Positions 1 through 6,235 of a stretch of 6,235 nucleotides of DNA are shown here, in pieces. How positions within the stretch are numbered: the first letter of the stretch is position 1; each line of letters begins with the position of its first letter. The notes below the pieces were generated by a model. That model did no database searches. It was not told where the DNA came from and worked only from the letters and a program-made list of their open reading frames with translations. This stretch comes from Spirochaetales bacterium (GTDB lineage Bacteria > Spirochaetota > Spirochaetia > Treponematales > Rectinemataceae), in the NCBI GenBank assembly GCA_015657395.1, contig JADLKI010000001.1, forward strand, positions 336,149-342,383. The letters run 5' to 3'. The position numbers were made by a program, and so were the translations under genes.

Positions 1-597
1 GTAAGGATAGCGCGAAGCGAATGCCTCGTTGGCGCGGACCACCTCGTCGGGCTGATTCATCTTGAGCGAAACGACAATGTCGCTGAACCGCATGGATTCC
101 AGCACTTCGATCTCGCGCTCCGCCGCCGCGAGCGCCGCATCCACAGTATCGTGTTCCTGGACCAGGTCTTTGGGGAGAGAGCCGCCATTGATGCCTATAC
201 GGATTGGGATGCCCTTATCCATGGCCTTGGCGGCGACTTCGCGCACCTTCCATTCGGCGCCGATATTGCCAGGGTTGATCCGGATCTTCGCGACGGGAAA
301 ATCCATGCAGCGGAGCGCTATGCGCCAATCGAAGTGGATGTCGGCGACTACCGGCACCGGAGAGTGGCCCGCGAGCAGGCCGAGCGACTCCGCAGCGGGA
401 ATATCGGGGACCGCAAACCGTATGATGCTGCACCCAAGCCTCTTTAAGCTCGACATCTTTTCGATTACGGGCGGAAGGCGGGGATCATCGGGGCCTGAAA
501 ATACGGGAAGCGGATCTTTCCACATAGTCTGGACACTCACGGGCCATTCGCCGCCCATGAGCAGGTCCCCGACTTTTACCGTCTTTGTAAGAGGCAT
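1..597 (-). CDS. ispG: 4-hydroxy-3-methylbut-2-enyl diphosphate synthase (GcpE/IspG), N-terminal 199 residues, 3' end cut by window
   Basis: IspG converts methylerythritol cyclodiphosphate to HMBPP in the cytosolic MEP pathway for isoprenoid precursors, using a [4Fe-4S] cluster and reduced ferredoxin or flavodoxin. The visible 199 residues are the N-terminal TIM-barrel part. Family motifs are clear: RFAVPD at about 60-65, VADIHFD at 84-90, KIRINPGNIG at 104-113, IRIGINGGSL at 132-141 and VSLK at 176-179. The frame stays open to base 1. The cluster-binding cysteines lie in the C-terminal domain and are outside the window. The start is the ATG at 597-595, preceded by AGGA (603-606) and GGGGAG (608-613); the GDLLMGG region typical of the N-terminus follows at about residue 10. 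It starts 33 bases after the atpK stop with no terminator between, so co-transcription with the ATPase genes is likely. The segment at residues 22-45 is unlike the common form: QTMWKDPL replaces QSMTNT and is followed by about ten extra residues. Family identity is secure from the motifs; the spirochaete resemblance of the N-terminus is from memory. Confidence 0.93.
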   Translation of the reverse strand, partial: MPLTKTVKVGDLLMGGEWPVSVQTMWKDPLPVFSGPDDPRLPPVIEKMSSLKRLGCSIIRFAVPDIPAAESLGLLAGHSPVPVVADIHFDWRIALRCMDFPVAKIRINPGNIGAEWKVREVAAKAMDKGIPIRIGINGGSLPKDLVQEHDTVDAALAAAEREIEVLESMRFSDIVVSLKMNQPDEVVRANEAFASRYPY

Positions 598-602
598 ACA
601 GA

Positions 603-613
603 TCCTACTCCCC
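603..613 (-). promoter_or_regulatory. Ribosome binding region of ispG
   Basis: The minus strand reads GGGGAGTAGGA in this interval, ending 5 bases before the ispG ATG. The downstream AGGA is well spaced for a Shine-Dalgarno site; the upstream GGGGAG is about 10 bases from the start. It supports the ATG at 597 as the true start and suggests that ispG is initiated independently rather than by strict coupling to atpK. The surrounding 33-base gap (598-630) is too short for a terminator and shows no stem with a T-run. Confidence 0.6.
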
Positions 614-630
614 GATGAACAGTCGACACA

Positions 631-1053
631 TCAAACCGCACTGAAAGTAAATGCCAACACGAAAAGAGCGACGGTTTCTACAAGGCCTACGACGATTATA
701 TAATTGGCGAAACCTTTTCCGGTCTCTCCATAGGCCTCACAGCCCGCGGCGGCAACTGCACCCTGGGCGGCGGCAGAAATTCCCTCTGCAAGCCCTGCTA
801 GGATTCCCGCCCACATGAGAAGCGTGGGATCCTTGCCTGAGTTGAGTATCTTGGTCATCAATATAAAGCTGTATATGGTCTGGGTAAGAGGAGCCCCCGC
901 AAAGGCCACCAGCAAAAATGAGGCCGGCCTATTGTTCAGATAGGAGCGTTTCCACGAGCCTATTGCCGCCATGCCGGCAATATATGCACCCACGGCGGAA
1001 CCTATGGCCCCCAACCCCAGCACGCATGTAGCGCCAATCAATGCGATGTTCAT
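631..1053 (-). CDS. atpK: V-type ATP synthase subunit K (rotor-ring proteolipid, four transmembrane helices)
   Basis: Subunit K forms the membrane rotor ring that carries H+ or Na+ past subunit I. The 140-residue product is strongly hydrophobic, with four predicted helices at about residues 3-28, 45-69, 78-104 and 115-138, forming two fused hairpins. It has no cleavable signal. The first hairpin lacks the ion-binding acid: the TM2 motif is PLTQTIY at 55-61, with Leu56 where many proteolipids have Glu. The second hairpin has it, at Glu126 in GLVET. Thr57, Gln58, Tyr61, Gln97 (in AQG-V-AAAG) and Glu126 match the side-chain ligands of the sodium site in Enterococcus hirae NtpK (Thr64, Gln65, Tyr68, Gln110, Glu139); the Gln-to-Glu spacing of 29 residues is the same. 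Length fits duplicated bacterial V-type K subunits (about 140-160). The ATG at 1053 follows the atpI stop by 12 bases and has a strong ribosome binding site. Function is secure; the coupling ion is inference. Confidence 0.95.
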   Translation of the reverse strand: MNIALIGATCVLGLGAIGSAVGAYIAGMAAIGSWKRSYLNNRPASFLLVAFAGAPLTQTIYSFILMTKILNSGKDPTLLMWAGILAGLAEGISAAAQGAVAAAGCEAYGETGKGFANYIIVVGLVETVALFVLAFTFSAV

Positions 1054-1061
1054 ACTCCTCT

Positions 1062-1067
1062 CTCCTT
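1062..1067 (-). promoter_or_regulatory. Ribosome binding site of atpK overlapping the atpI stop codon
   Basis: The minus strand reads AAGGAG here, 8 bases before the atpK ATG at 1053, with a second purine-rich GAGGAG closer to the start. The two A residues of AAGGAG are the last two bases of the atpI TAA stop. A strong site in this position fits the need to make K in several copies per complex, and may allow ribosomes finishing atpI to restart on atpK. The sequence is seen directly; the expression effect is inferred. Confidence 0.7.
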
Positions 1068-2949
1068 ATATTGCAGATTTCATAGACGCTGAAAGGTGTT
1101 CATCCTCCCTCAGCGGATCATATTTGTAACCAGACCACTCCATGCCGAGGTGTCCGGAAAACTCCAACATGTTGAGCCGTATGCCGTGCACAATGACCGA
1201 AAGCACGGTCAGCACAAAGTTGAGCGAATGTCCAGCGACCAGCATCACGGCGGCGCCGAACAGTTTCAGTATGAAGCCGATCAGGAAACCAAAGGGTCCG
1301 CTTAAGAGCCCTGTACCCATATCGTTGATCGTCTGCGCGAACGCAAGCCCCGCGAGGCCCACTGCCCAGAGACGTATGTAGGAGACAATATCGGCAAAGA
1401 CGCTCACCGTGCCCAGAAAAGTCGGGATAATGCCTTTCAGACTTTCCAGAATGCTTGAACCGAGTTTTCCGTTCCAGTTTCCGAATACAAATACAAGAGT
1501 GAAGCCCGCGGCGATGCACACGACGGCCCAGTTGCCGATGGGAAACCGCTGCGCATCGATGACCAGATTCAGCGCTGCGTTGAACATTCCGGCGAGCAGC
1601 AGGAGCGAGCCAACCTGGGACAGAAATTTCAAATCGGGGAAATCGCGCTTTATGTTCTTGAGGTGGGCGATTGAGAGCTGGATCAGCCCTATGAGGAAGC
1701 AGAGTGCCTTTACATTGCTTTCGGAATCGGGCGACTGGCCATTCAGCATTGGCAGGGAGATATTTTGAAGCACTTTTGGAAGATGGTCAAACGGAATGGC
1801 GAACCAGGTCGCAGTCAGAGTACCCCACAGGATAGTGACTCCCCCCAGGAGGAGAAACAGCTTTTGCGCGTCTCCCACGGGGCGCCCTTTTCTCTTCCCC
1901 GCGATTATCGAAACGAGCGAAAAAAGCACGATGATTGTCCCATAGCTGGCGTCGCCGAAGATCATCGCAAAGAATATCGCAAAGAATATGAGGAACCATA
2001 CTGATATGTCATATTCGCGATAATTGGGAACCGTTCCCAGAAAATCGAATACAGGCTGAATGATGCGCACCGCCGGAGGGTTCTCCACGAGCGTCGGCGG
2101 CTGATCCTCGTCTGAAGGATCATCAAAGGCGATGGCCCACCTGTATTTTACGGTGATTTTCTTGAATTTTTCACATTCCCGCGCAGGGACATAGCCTTTC
2201 AAATAAGCAAAGCGCTCATGTTCAGGCATGCCGGACCGCAGCCTTTCGAGCGTAATGTCCGATTCCAGATCGTTTATATATGCCTTCAGATTGGAGCTCT
2301 CGCCGGCTTCCTCACTGAGATTCTCAACGATCTCTTCCTTTTTTTGCCCGATCGATGCAAGCTCCTGGCGCATCTGGGACAGAGAACTCTCTGACGGCAC
2401 AAATTCAAAAAATGAGGATGGCAGCTCCGGCGCCTTTTCGCCTTTGGAGCAAAGAATGGCGATCCTCGACCTGCCCTTGGGAGCAAAAACCTGTACATAC
2501 TCAAGGTCCTCCGGCACGCCGACGATCGTTTTCTGGAGAATCTCAAAGAAACGAATGGTGTATCCGGTCCCCTCAAAGGTCCGTGCAAGCGCAGAGGCAG
2601 ACACTTCCCCCCAGCTTTCCACTCTCTCGATTTCGCGCACAAGCTGGTTTTCGCGTTCACTCAGTGAATCCAGTTCATCTTTTAGTTCAGGGACTTCCCG
2701 GACAAGAGCCTTGATTGCCGAGACACTCGACGCTTGACCAGCGTTTTTCGCTTTTTTATCCACATATCCCTGAAGGAGATAATAGACAGATTCCCCCTCC
2801 GCCTTTTCCTTCTGAAGGCTCTGGTAAGTCTCTCCCCTGCCCTGAAGCTCTTCAATATGGGCAATACCGAGCTTCCGCAGGCGCTCGGGGACTTTCTCTC
2901 TATCCTTGTCGAGCACAATGAGGTAGAACTTCTTCATCGGGACGATCAT
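1066..2949 (-). CDS. atpI: V-type ATP synthase subunit I (membrane stator, homologue of eukaryotic subunit a)
   Basis: Subunit I anchors the peripheral stalk and provides the two ion half-channels against the K ring. The 627-residue product has a soluble half (about 1-310) with coiled-coil stretches near 85-112 and 188-235, then a membrane half of about eight helices from about 314 to 590. The membrane half opens with the family motif FFAMIFGDASYG (326-337). The two arginines that drive ion release from the rotor are present: Arg526 in SYIRLWAVGLA and Arg591 in VHGIRLNMLEF. GHSLN at 573-577 and the C-terminal Y-KYDPLRE region are also family features. Length is normal for bacterial I subunits (about 600-660). 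The start at 2949 is chosen over Met5 because an AAGGAG lies 7 bases upstream of it, and nothing comparable precedes Met5. The start overlaps the atpD stop by 4 bases (ATGA), implying translational coupling. The stop is TAA at 1068-1066. Identity is very secure. Confidence 0.96.
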   Translation of the reverse strand: MIVPMKKFYLIVLDKDREKVPERLRKLGIAHIEELQGRGETYQSLQKEKAEGESVYYLLQGYVDKKAKNAGQASSVSAIKALVREVPELKDELDSLSERENQLVREIERVESWGEVSASALARTFEGTGYTIRFFEILQKTIVGVPEDLEYVQVFAPKGRSRIAILCSKGEKAPELPSSFFEFVPSESSLSQMRQELASIGQKKEEIVENLSEEAGESSNLKAYINDLESDITLERLRSGMPEHERFAYLKGYVPARECEKFKKITVKYRWAIAFDDPSDEDQPPTLVENPPAVRIIQPVFDFLGTVPNYREYDISVWFLIFFAIFFAMIFGDASYGTIIVLFSLVSIIAGKRKGRPVGDAQKLFLLLGGVTILWGTLTATWFAIPFDHLPKVLQNISLPMLNGQSPDSESNVKALCFLIGLIQLSIAHLKNIKRDFPDLKFLSQVGSLLLLAGMFNAALNLVIDAQRFPIGNWAVVCIAAGFTLVFVFGNWNGKLGSSILESLKGIIPTFLGTVSVFADIVSYIRLWAVGLAGLAFAQTINDMGTGLLSGPFGFLIGFILKLFGAAVMLVAGHSLNFVLTVLSVIVHGIRLNMLEFSGHLGMEWSGYKYDPLREDEHLSASMKSAI

Positions 2950-3560
2950 TGCTCGGCTCCTTCGACCTTTCGCTTTGCGATTTTTCCCCTGACCACCTGG
3001 GCCGTCTGCTGATCGCCGAGATATATGCGTATTTTACGGATGTCAGCCACCGTCTCGGGTATTTTCACTTTTTCAAAGAGATTGACCCGCTGCGTAGTTA
3101 TGCGGAGCTCATGGAAGAGCAGCTCTTTCTGTTTTACAAGCACTTCCATCTCCATCTTCGTGCGCACAAGCTGTTCCAAAAGTATGATGGCAGCATCGAT
3201 CCAGTGCGGCGTCGCGTAGAGGTCGTAGGCCTTGTGTTCAAATTCCACTCCCTGAAATACCGGTATAGTGACCCCGGCGATGTTGCTGGTGTCGATAATG
3301 AGCGACACGACTTTCAGAAGCGGCTTTCCTTCCGGAGTACGGGCCGCCCCCTCTTCGGAGAATACTGCGACCCATCCGGCCGATTCTTGTTCGAGCGTCG
3401 ATATCCGGGCCTCAAGCTCATCCATACGGGTCTGGACACTGCGCACCTCTATCTGAAGCTGCTGTTTCTTAAGCTGAAGCGTCGGAAGATAGCGCTCGTA
3501 CATCTTGAGCGCATCTTTTCTCTTTTTCAGCTCATTCTTTGTCAGCTTGATCTTTGCCAT
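2946..3560 (-). CDS. atpD: V-type ATP synthase subunit D (central rotor shaft)
   Basis: Subunit D is the coiled-coil axle inside the A3B3 head and transmits rotation to the membrane ring. The 204-residue product has the expected pattern: an N-terminal helix rich in Lys, Leu and Gln (about 1-60, with LTKNELKKRKDALKMYERYL), a central less helical section (about 62-120) and a long C-terminal helix (about 120-198). The C-terminal helix contains the family signature TTQRVNLFEKVKIP (155-168), matching the RRVNALE..viP pattern of D subunits. Length is typical (about 200-215). The ATG at 3560 lies 15 bases after the atpB stop, with only a modest ribosome binding site, AAAAGG at 3570-3575, 9 bases upstream. 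The stop TGA overlaps the atpI start. In many archaea and Thermus an F subunit gene lies in the same cluster; none is seen between A and K here. D is analogous to, but not the same family as, the gamma subunit of F-type enzymes. Confidence 0.95.
   Translation of the reverse strand: MAKIKLTKNELKKRKDALKMYERYLPTLQLKKQQLQIEVRSVQTRMDELEARISTLEQESAGWVAVFSEEGAARTPEGKPLLKVVSLIIDTSNIAGVTIPVFQGVEFEHKAYDLYATPHWIDAAIILLEQLVRTKMEMEVLVKQKELLFHELRITTQRVNLFEKVKIPETVADIRKIRIYLGDQQTAQVVRGKIAKRKVEGAEQ
2957..2962 (-). promoter_or_regulatory. Ribosome binding site of atpI inside the end of atpD
   Basis: The minus strand reads AAGGAG here, 7 bases before the ATG at 2949. It lies within the last codons of atpD, before the overlapping stop and start. 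It decides between the ATG at 2949 and a second in-frame ATG four codons later, in favour of the former. Confidence 0.75.
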
Positions 3561-3575
3561 GCTCTGTCGCCTTTT

Positions 3576-4868
3576 CTATCCAACCCAGAATTTTTGGATC
3601 AGGTCCGAACGCAGGCCCGTCTCGCGGGGCTCAAAGCACTCGGCGAGCGTTTCCCAGCACTGGTCCAGGGCCTTTTCGAGAGGGATGTTGACCGAAAGGT
3701 CCATCATCCGCTGCTCGAACAGTTCACCGTATTTGAGCAGCTTCTGGTCCCAGACACTCATCTGGAACCCCATCGACTTCTTCTCCAGGGTATCCCTGTA
3801 CGCCGCAAAGAGCTTGATCATGGCATCCATGATGGAGCGGTGATCATCCCTGGTCTTCCCGTTCACCATCTGCTTCAGGCGCGAAAGAGAACCGAAGGGC
3901 TCGATATGTCCGCCTCTCAGATAGAACTGGCCTTCGGTGATGTAGCCGGTATTGTCCGGAACGGGGTGAGTGACATCGTCGCCAGGCATCGTGGTGACGG
4001 CCAGGATCGTGATGGAGCCTGCATCCGAGAAATCGACCGCCTTTTCGTAGCGGGCCGCAAGCTGGGAATAGAGATCGCCTGGGTAGCCGCGGTTCGAGGG
4101 GACCTGCTCCTGGGTTATCGCGATCTCCTTGAGGGCGTCGGCAAAGTTCGTCATGTCGGTCAGAAGGACGAGCACGTTTTTGCCCTTGAGGGCAAAGCGC
4201 TCCGCGACCGCGAGCGAAATGTCCGGCACCATGAGGCACTCGACGATCGGGTCGGCTGCGGTGTGTACGAACATGATCGTCTTCGAGAGCGCACCGCCCT
4301 GCTCCAGCGTGTCGCGGAAAAAGAGGTAGTCGTCGTACTTGAGCCCCATGCCGCCCAGGACGATGAGGTCGACCTCAGCCTGCATCGCAATGCGCGCGAG
4401 AAGCTGGTTGTAAGGCTCGCCGGATACCGAGAAGATGGGCAGTTTCTGGCTCTTCACCAGAGAATTGAAGACATCGATCATCGGGATGCCGGTGCGTATC
4501 ATCTCGCGCGGGATGATGCGCTTGTACGGATTTACCGAAGGACCTGCGATCGTGATGAGATTGTCGGTGAGCATGGGCCCTCCGTCGCGCGGCTCCCCGG
4601 CGCCGTCGAAGATGCGCCCCAAGAGATTGTCCGAAAAGCTCACCTGCATCGGGTGGCCCAAAAAACGGACCTCATCGCCCGTGGAGACGCCCCGGCTGCC
4701 TGCAAAGACCTGGAGATAGACTAACTGGCCATCGAGGCGGATCGTTTCCGCAAGAGAGACGCCGTAGCGCGTCTTCACCTGCGCGAGCTCGCCGTAGGCG
4801 ACATCCTGCGCCTTAACGGCAATCACATTGCCGACTATTGACTCGATTCTTGAATATATCTTGTTCAT
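3576..4868 (-). CDS. atpB: V-type ATP synthase subunit B (non-catalytic nucleotide-binding subunit)
   Basis: Subunit B alternates with A in the cytosolic hexameric head and completes the active site from the neighbouring side. The 430-residue product has the beta-barrel N-terminal domain (about 1-72), the Rossmann-type core (about 73-350) and a helical C-terminal domain. The P-loop position is degenerate, [12 protein letters not shown] at 146-157, without the GKT of a catalytic subunit; this is diagnostic of B rather than A. Other B signatures are [13 protein letters not shown] (237-249), [11 protein letters not shown] (257-267) and [18 protein letters not shown] (297-314). Arg330 in SLSRL is the probable arginine finger that reaches into the A-subunit site. 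Length is slightly below the usual 430-470. The ATG at 4868 is 3 bases after the atpA stop, and a GGAG 6 bases upstream (4875-4878) lies inside the last atpA codons, implying coupling that would favour equal amounts of A and B. Identity is very secure. Confidence 0.97.
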   Translation of the reverse strand: MNKIYSRIESIVGNVIAVKAQDVAYGELAQVKTRYGVSLAETIRLDGQLVYLQVFAGSRGVSTGDEVRFLGHPMQVSFSDNLLGRIFDGAGEPRDGGPMLTDNLITIAGPSVNPYKRIIPREMIRTGIPMIDVFNSLVKSQKLPIFSVSGEPYNQLLARIAMQAEVDLIVLGGMGLKYDDYLFFRDTLEQGGALSKTIMFVHTAADPIVECLMVPDISLAVAERFALKGKNVLVLLTDMTNFADALKEIAITQEQVPSNRGYPGDLYSQLAARYEKAVDFSDAGSITILAVTTMPGDDVTHPVPDNTGYITEGQFYLRGGHIEPFGSLSRLKQMVNGKTRDDHRSIMDAMIKLFAAYRDTLEKKSMGFQMSVWDQKLLKYGELFEQRMMDLSVNIPLEKALDQCWETLAECFEPRETGLRSDLIQKFWVG

Positions 4869-4871
4869 GCC

Positions 4872-6235
4872 TCACTCCAGCGTGCTGATCATTTTTAACC
4901 CGCGATTTTCGAATTCAGGCTTTTTGTCGGACAGTGTCTGCTCCACTTTGCCGTATAACGAATCGAACATGTCGCTCTCTTCCGGGGTGCCATTCAGGTC
5001 GAGCATGGTCTGGCGAAGCTCGTAGAAGAAATTGCGCGCGTCCTCCTTGTTGGAAAACAGGATACTGGCCGCGAGTATTCTCAATATCAACCCGAACATA
5101 CGCTTCTGACGCGACGGCGAGACCGCGGCATCGACGGGATCGAAGGAGTTCTGCTGGAGATATACGGCGTCGAGGAATTCGCTCTTGAGATACACGACAT
5201 AGTCTTCGAGGCTTGTACCCTCTTCCCCGACTACCTTCATCATCGCGCCGACTTCGGCTCCGCGCTCGAGGAAGGAATGGGCATACTCGACGGTCTGCTT
5301 TGGCATTATCCCGTCATATTTTGACCAGGAATCAAGAGGGTGGATTGCAGGGTACTTGCGCGCGTCCGATCGTTCGCGGGAGAGACCGTGGAAAGCGCCG
5401 ACGACTTTCAGCGTCGCCTGCGTGACGGGCTCCTCGAAGTTGCCGCCTGCCGGAGAAACGGTGCCGCCGATCGTGACGGAGCCGGTCTTCCCGTCATAGA
5501 GTCTGACTATTCCCGCGCGCTCGTAGAAGGCTGCGATGACCGATTCGAGATAGGCCGGAAAGGCCTCTTCTCCGGGGATCTCCTCGAGACGGCCGGACAT
5601 CTCGCGCATCGCCTGGGCCCAGCGGCTCGTGGAGTCGGCAAGCAGGAGCACGTCGAGGCCCATCTGACGATAATATTCCGCAATCGTCACCGCCGTGTAC
5701 ACGGAGGCCTCGCGCGCGGCGACCGGCATGGAGGAAGTGTTGCAGATAATCACCGTCCGCTCCATGAGCGACCGGCCCGTCTTCGGATCGATGATCTGGG
5801 GGAATTCCTTGAGCGTCTCCACAACCTCGCCTGCGCGCTCGCCGCAGGCTGCAATGAGCACAATATCCACTTCGGCGTGGCGGCTCGTCACCTGCTGCAG
5901 CACCGTCTTCCCCGCGCCGAACGGACCGGGGATACAATAGGTCCCGCCTTTCGCGACAGGAAAGAACGTGTCGATGATTCTCGTCTTAGTGACAAGAGGA
6001 TCCGTCGGCTTGAGCCGTTCTGCATAGCAGTCCACCGCACGCTTCACCGGCCAGGAAAACCACATGCGGACCTGCTTCTTGTTTCCCTTTCCATCCACAA
6101 CTTCCGCAACCACGTCGTCGATCGTGTAATCGCCTTCAGGCAGGATCGTGGTGATGCTCCACTCCCCATAAAAGTCGAAGGGCAGCATGATCGTGTGCTT
6201 AAAATGCAACTCGGGAACCCAGCCAAGGACCATGC
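4872..6235 (-). CDS. atpA: V-type ATP synthase subunit A (catalytic ATPase subunit), C-terminal part, 5' end cut by window
   Basis: Subunit A binds and hydrolyses, or makes, ATP in the cytosolic head. At least 453 residues are visible and the frame stays open to the right edge. The first Met in view is internal: full A subunits are about 580-600 residues, so roughly 130 N-terminal residues lie outside. Numbering from that Met, the segment includes the end of the A-specific bulge domain (VPELHFKHTIML, 7-18), the Walker A motif GPFGAGKT at 103-110 (bases 5904-5927), GERAGE at 131-136 with the probable catalytic Glu132, and the Walker B strand DVLLLADSTSRWA at 194-206. EEIPGEEAFPAYL (217-229) and the PAGGNFEEPVT region (261-271) are A-family signatures. 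The intact P-loop distinguishes it from B. The stop TGA is 3 bases before the atpB start. The common GERGNE motif reads GERAGE here. As the most upstream gene in view, it implies that the promoter and any E, C or F genes lie beyond the right edge. Confidence 0.97.
   Translation of the reverse strand, partial: MVLGWVPELHFKHTIMLPFDFYGEWSITTILPEGDYTIDDVVAEVVDGKGNKKQVRMWFSWPVKRAVDCYAERLKPTDPLVTKTRIIDTFFPVAKGGTYCIPGPFGAGKTVLQQVTSRHAEVDIVLIAACGERAGEVVETLKEFPQIIDPKTGRSLMERTVIICNTSSMPVAAREASVYTAVTIAEYYRQMGLDVLLLADSTSRWAQAMREMSGRLEEIPGEEAFPAYLESVIAAFYERAGIVRLYDGKTGSVTIGGTVSPAGGNFEEPVTQATLKVVGAFHGLSRERSDARKYPAIHPLDSWSKYDGIMPKQTVEYAHSFLERGAEVGAMMKVVGEEGTSLEDYVVYLKSEFLDAVYLQQNSFDPVDAAVSPSRQKRMFGLILRILAASILFSNKEDARNFFYELRQTMLDLNGTPEESDMFDSLYGKVEQTLSDKKPEFENRGLKMISTLE
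4875..4878 (-). promoter_or_regulatory. Ribosome binding site of atpB inside the end of atpA
   Basis: The minus strand reads GGAG here, 6 bases before the atpB ATG at 4868 and within the penultimate codons of atpA. The atpA stop TGA falls between the site and the start, a typical coupled arrangement. The motif is short, so confidence rests mainly on its spacing. Confidence 0.55.

Noticed and set aside
598..630. Possible terminator or internal promoter between atpK and ispG.
   Set aside because: The 33 bases include only the short palindrome GTCGAC, with no stem followed by a T-run and no credible -10/-35 pair. A promoter inside atpK cannot be excluded by eye.
62..703. A 213-codon plus-strand frame covering the ispG region and the end of atpK.
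   Set aside because: It runs opposite clear ispG motifs, crosses the gene junction, and its product is Ser/Thr/Arg-rich with no family features. It is a shadow frame.
2228..2737. A 169-codon plus-strand frame, very Ser/Arg-rich, opposite the soluble half of subunit I.
   Set aside because: The composition is what the antisense of a Glu/Lys/Leu coiled coil gives, and no ribosome site or domain supports it.
2935..2949. Alternative subunit I start at the second Met (MKKF).
   Set aside because: The upstream ATG has AAGGAG at 7 bases and the overlapping stop/start arrangement; the second ATG has no ribosome site at a suitable distance.
2949..4724. A 591-codon open frame on the plus strand opposite subunits D and B.
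   Set aside because: Its codons are in exact register with the reverse complement of the atpD and atpB codons, where stops arise only opposite TTA, CTA or TCA codons, which are rare in this GC-rich sequence. It ends opposite the TTA for Leu49 of subunit B. The product has no recognisable domain, and the genes beneath it are certain.
3576..6235. F-type ATP synthase alpha and beta subunits as an alternative for the two large head genes.
   Set aside because: The visible A-type bulge segment, the degenerate P-loop in B, the [11 protein letters not shown] motif and the neighbouring D, I and K genes are V/A-type and not F-type.

Overview
This window is almost entirely coding and all of it reads on the minus strand. 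It holds the 3' part of a bacterial V-type (V/A-type) rotary ATPase operon followed by the start of the isoprenoid gene ispG. In transcription order, right to left: subunit A (5' end cut by the right edge), subunit B, subunit D, subunit I, subunit K, then ispG (3' end cut by the left edge). No gap exceeds 33 bases, and the D/I junction is a 4-base ATGA overlap. The six genes therefore look like one transcription unit whose promoter lies beyond the right edge. I see no promoter, terminator, RNA gene, mobile element, repeat or CRISPR array inside the window.

The organism is a bacterium with moderately high GC. The subunit order A-B-D-I-K, with no F, C or G gene in between, a 140-residue four-helix K subunit and an IspG with an unusual N-terminal motif (QTMWKDPL instead of the usual QSMTNT) all resemble what I recall from Spirochaetota, in particular treponeme-like lineages. 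Chlamydiae share the ATPase gene order, but their GC is usually lower. This assignment is inference and needs a database search.

The ATPase genes together encode the catalytic and regulatory head (A, B), the central rotor shaft (D), the membrane stator with its ion half-channels (I) and the ion-carrying rotor ring (K). All key residues that can be checked are present: the Walker A and B motifs in A, the degenerate P-loop and arginine-finger region in B, two conserved membrane arginines in I, and the ion-binding glutamate in K. K also carries the Thr, Gln, Tyr and Gln that bind sodium in the Enterococcus hirae enzyme, so the machine may be sodium-coupled. ispG follows K by 33 bases and is probably co-transcribed.

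I found no previously undescribed system here. The observations most worth following are the sodium-site ligands in K, the ispG linkage and the divergent IspG N-terminus.
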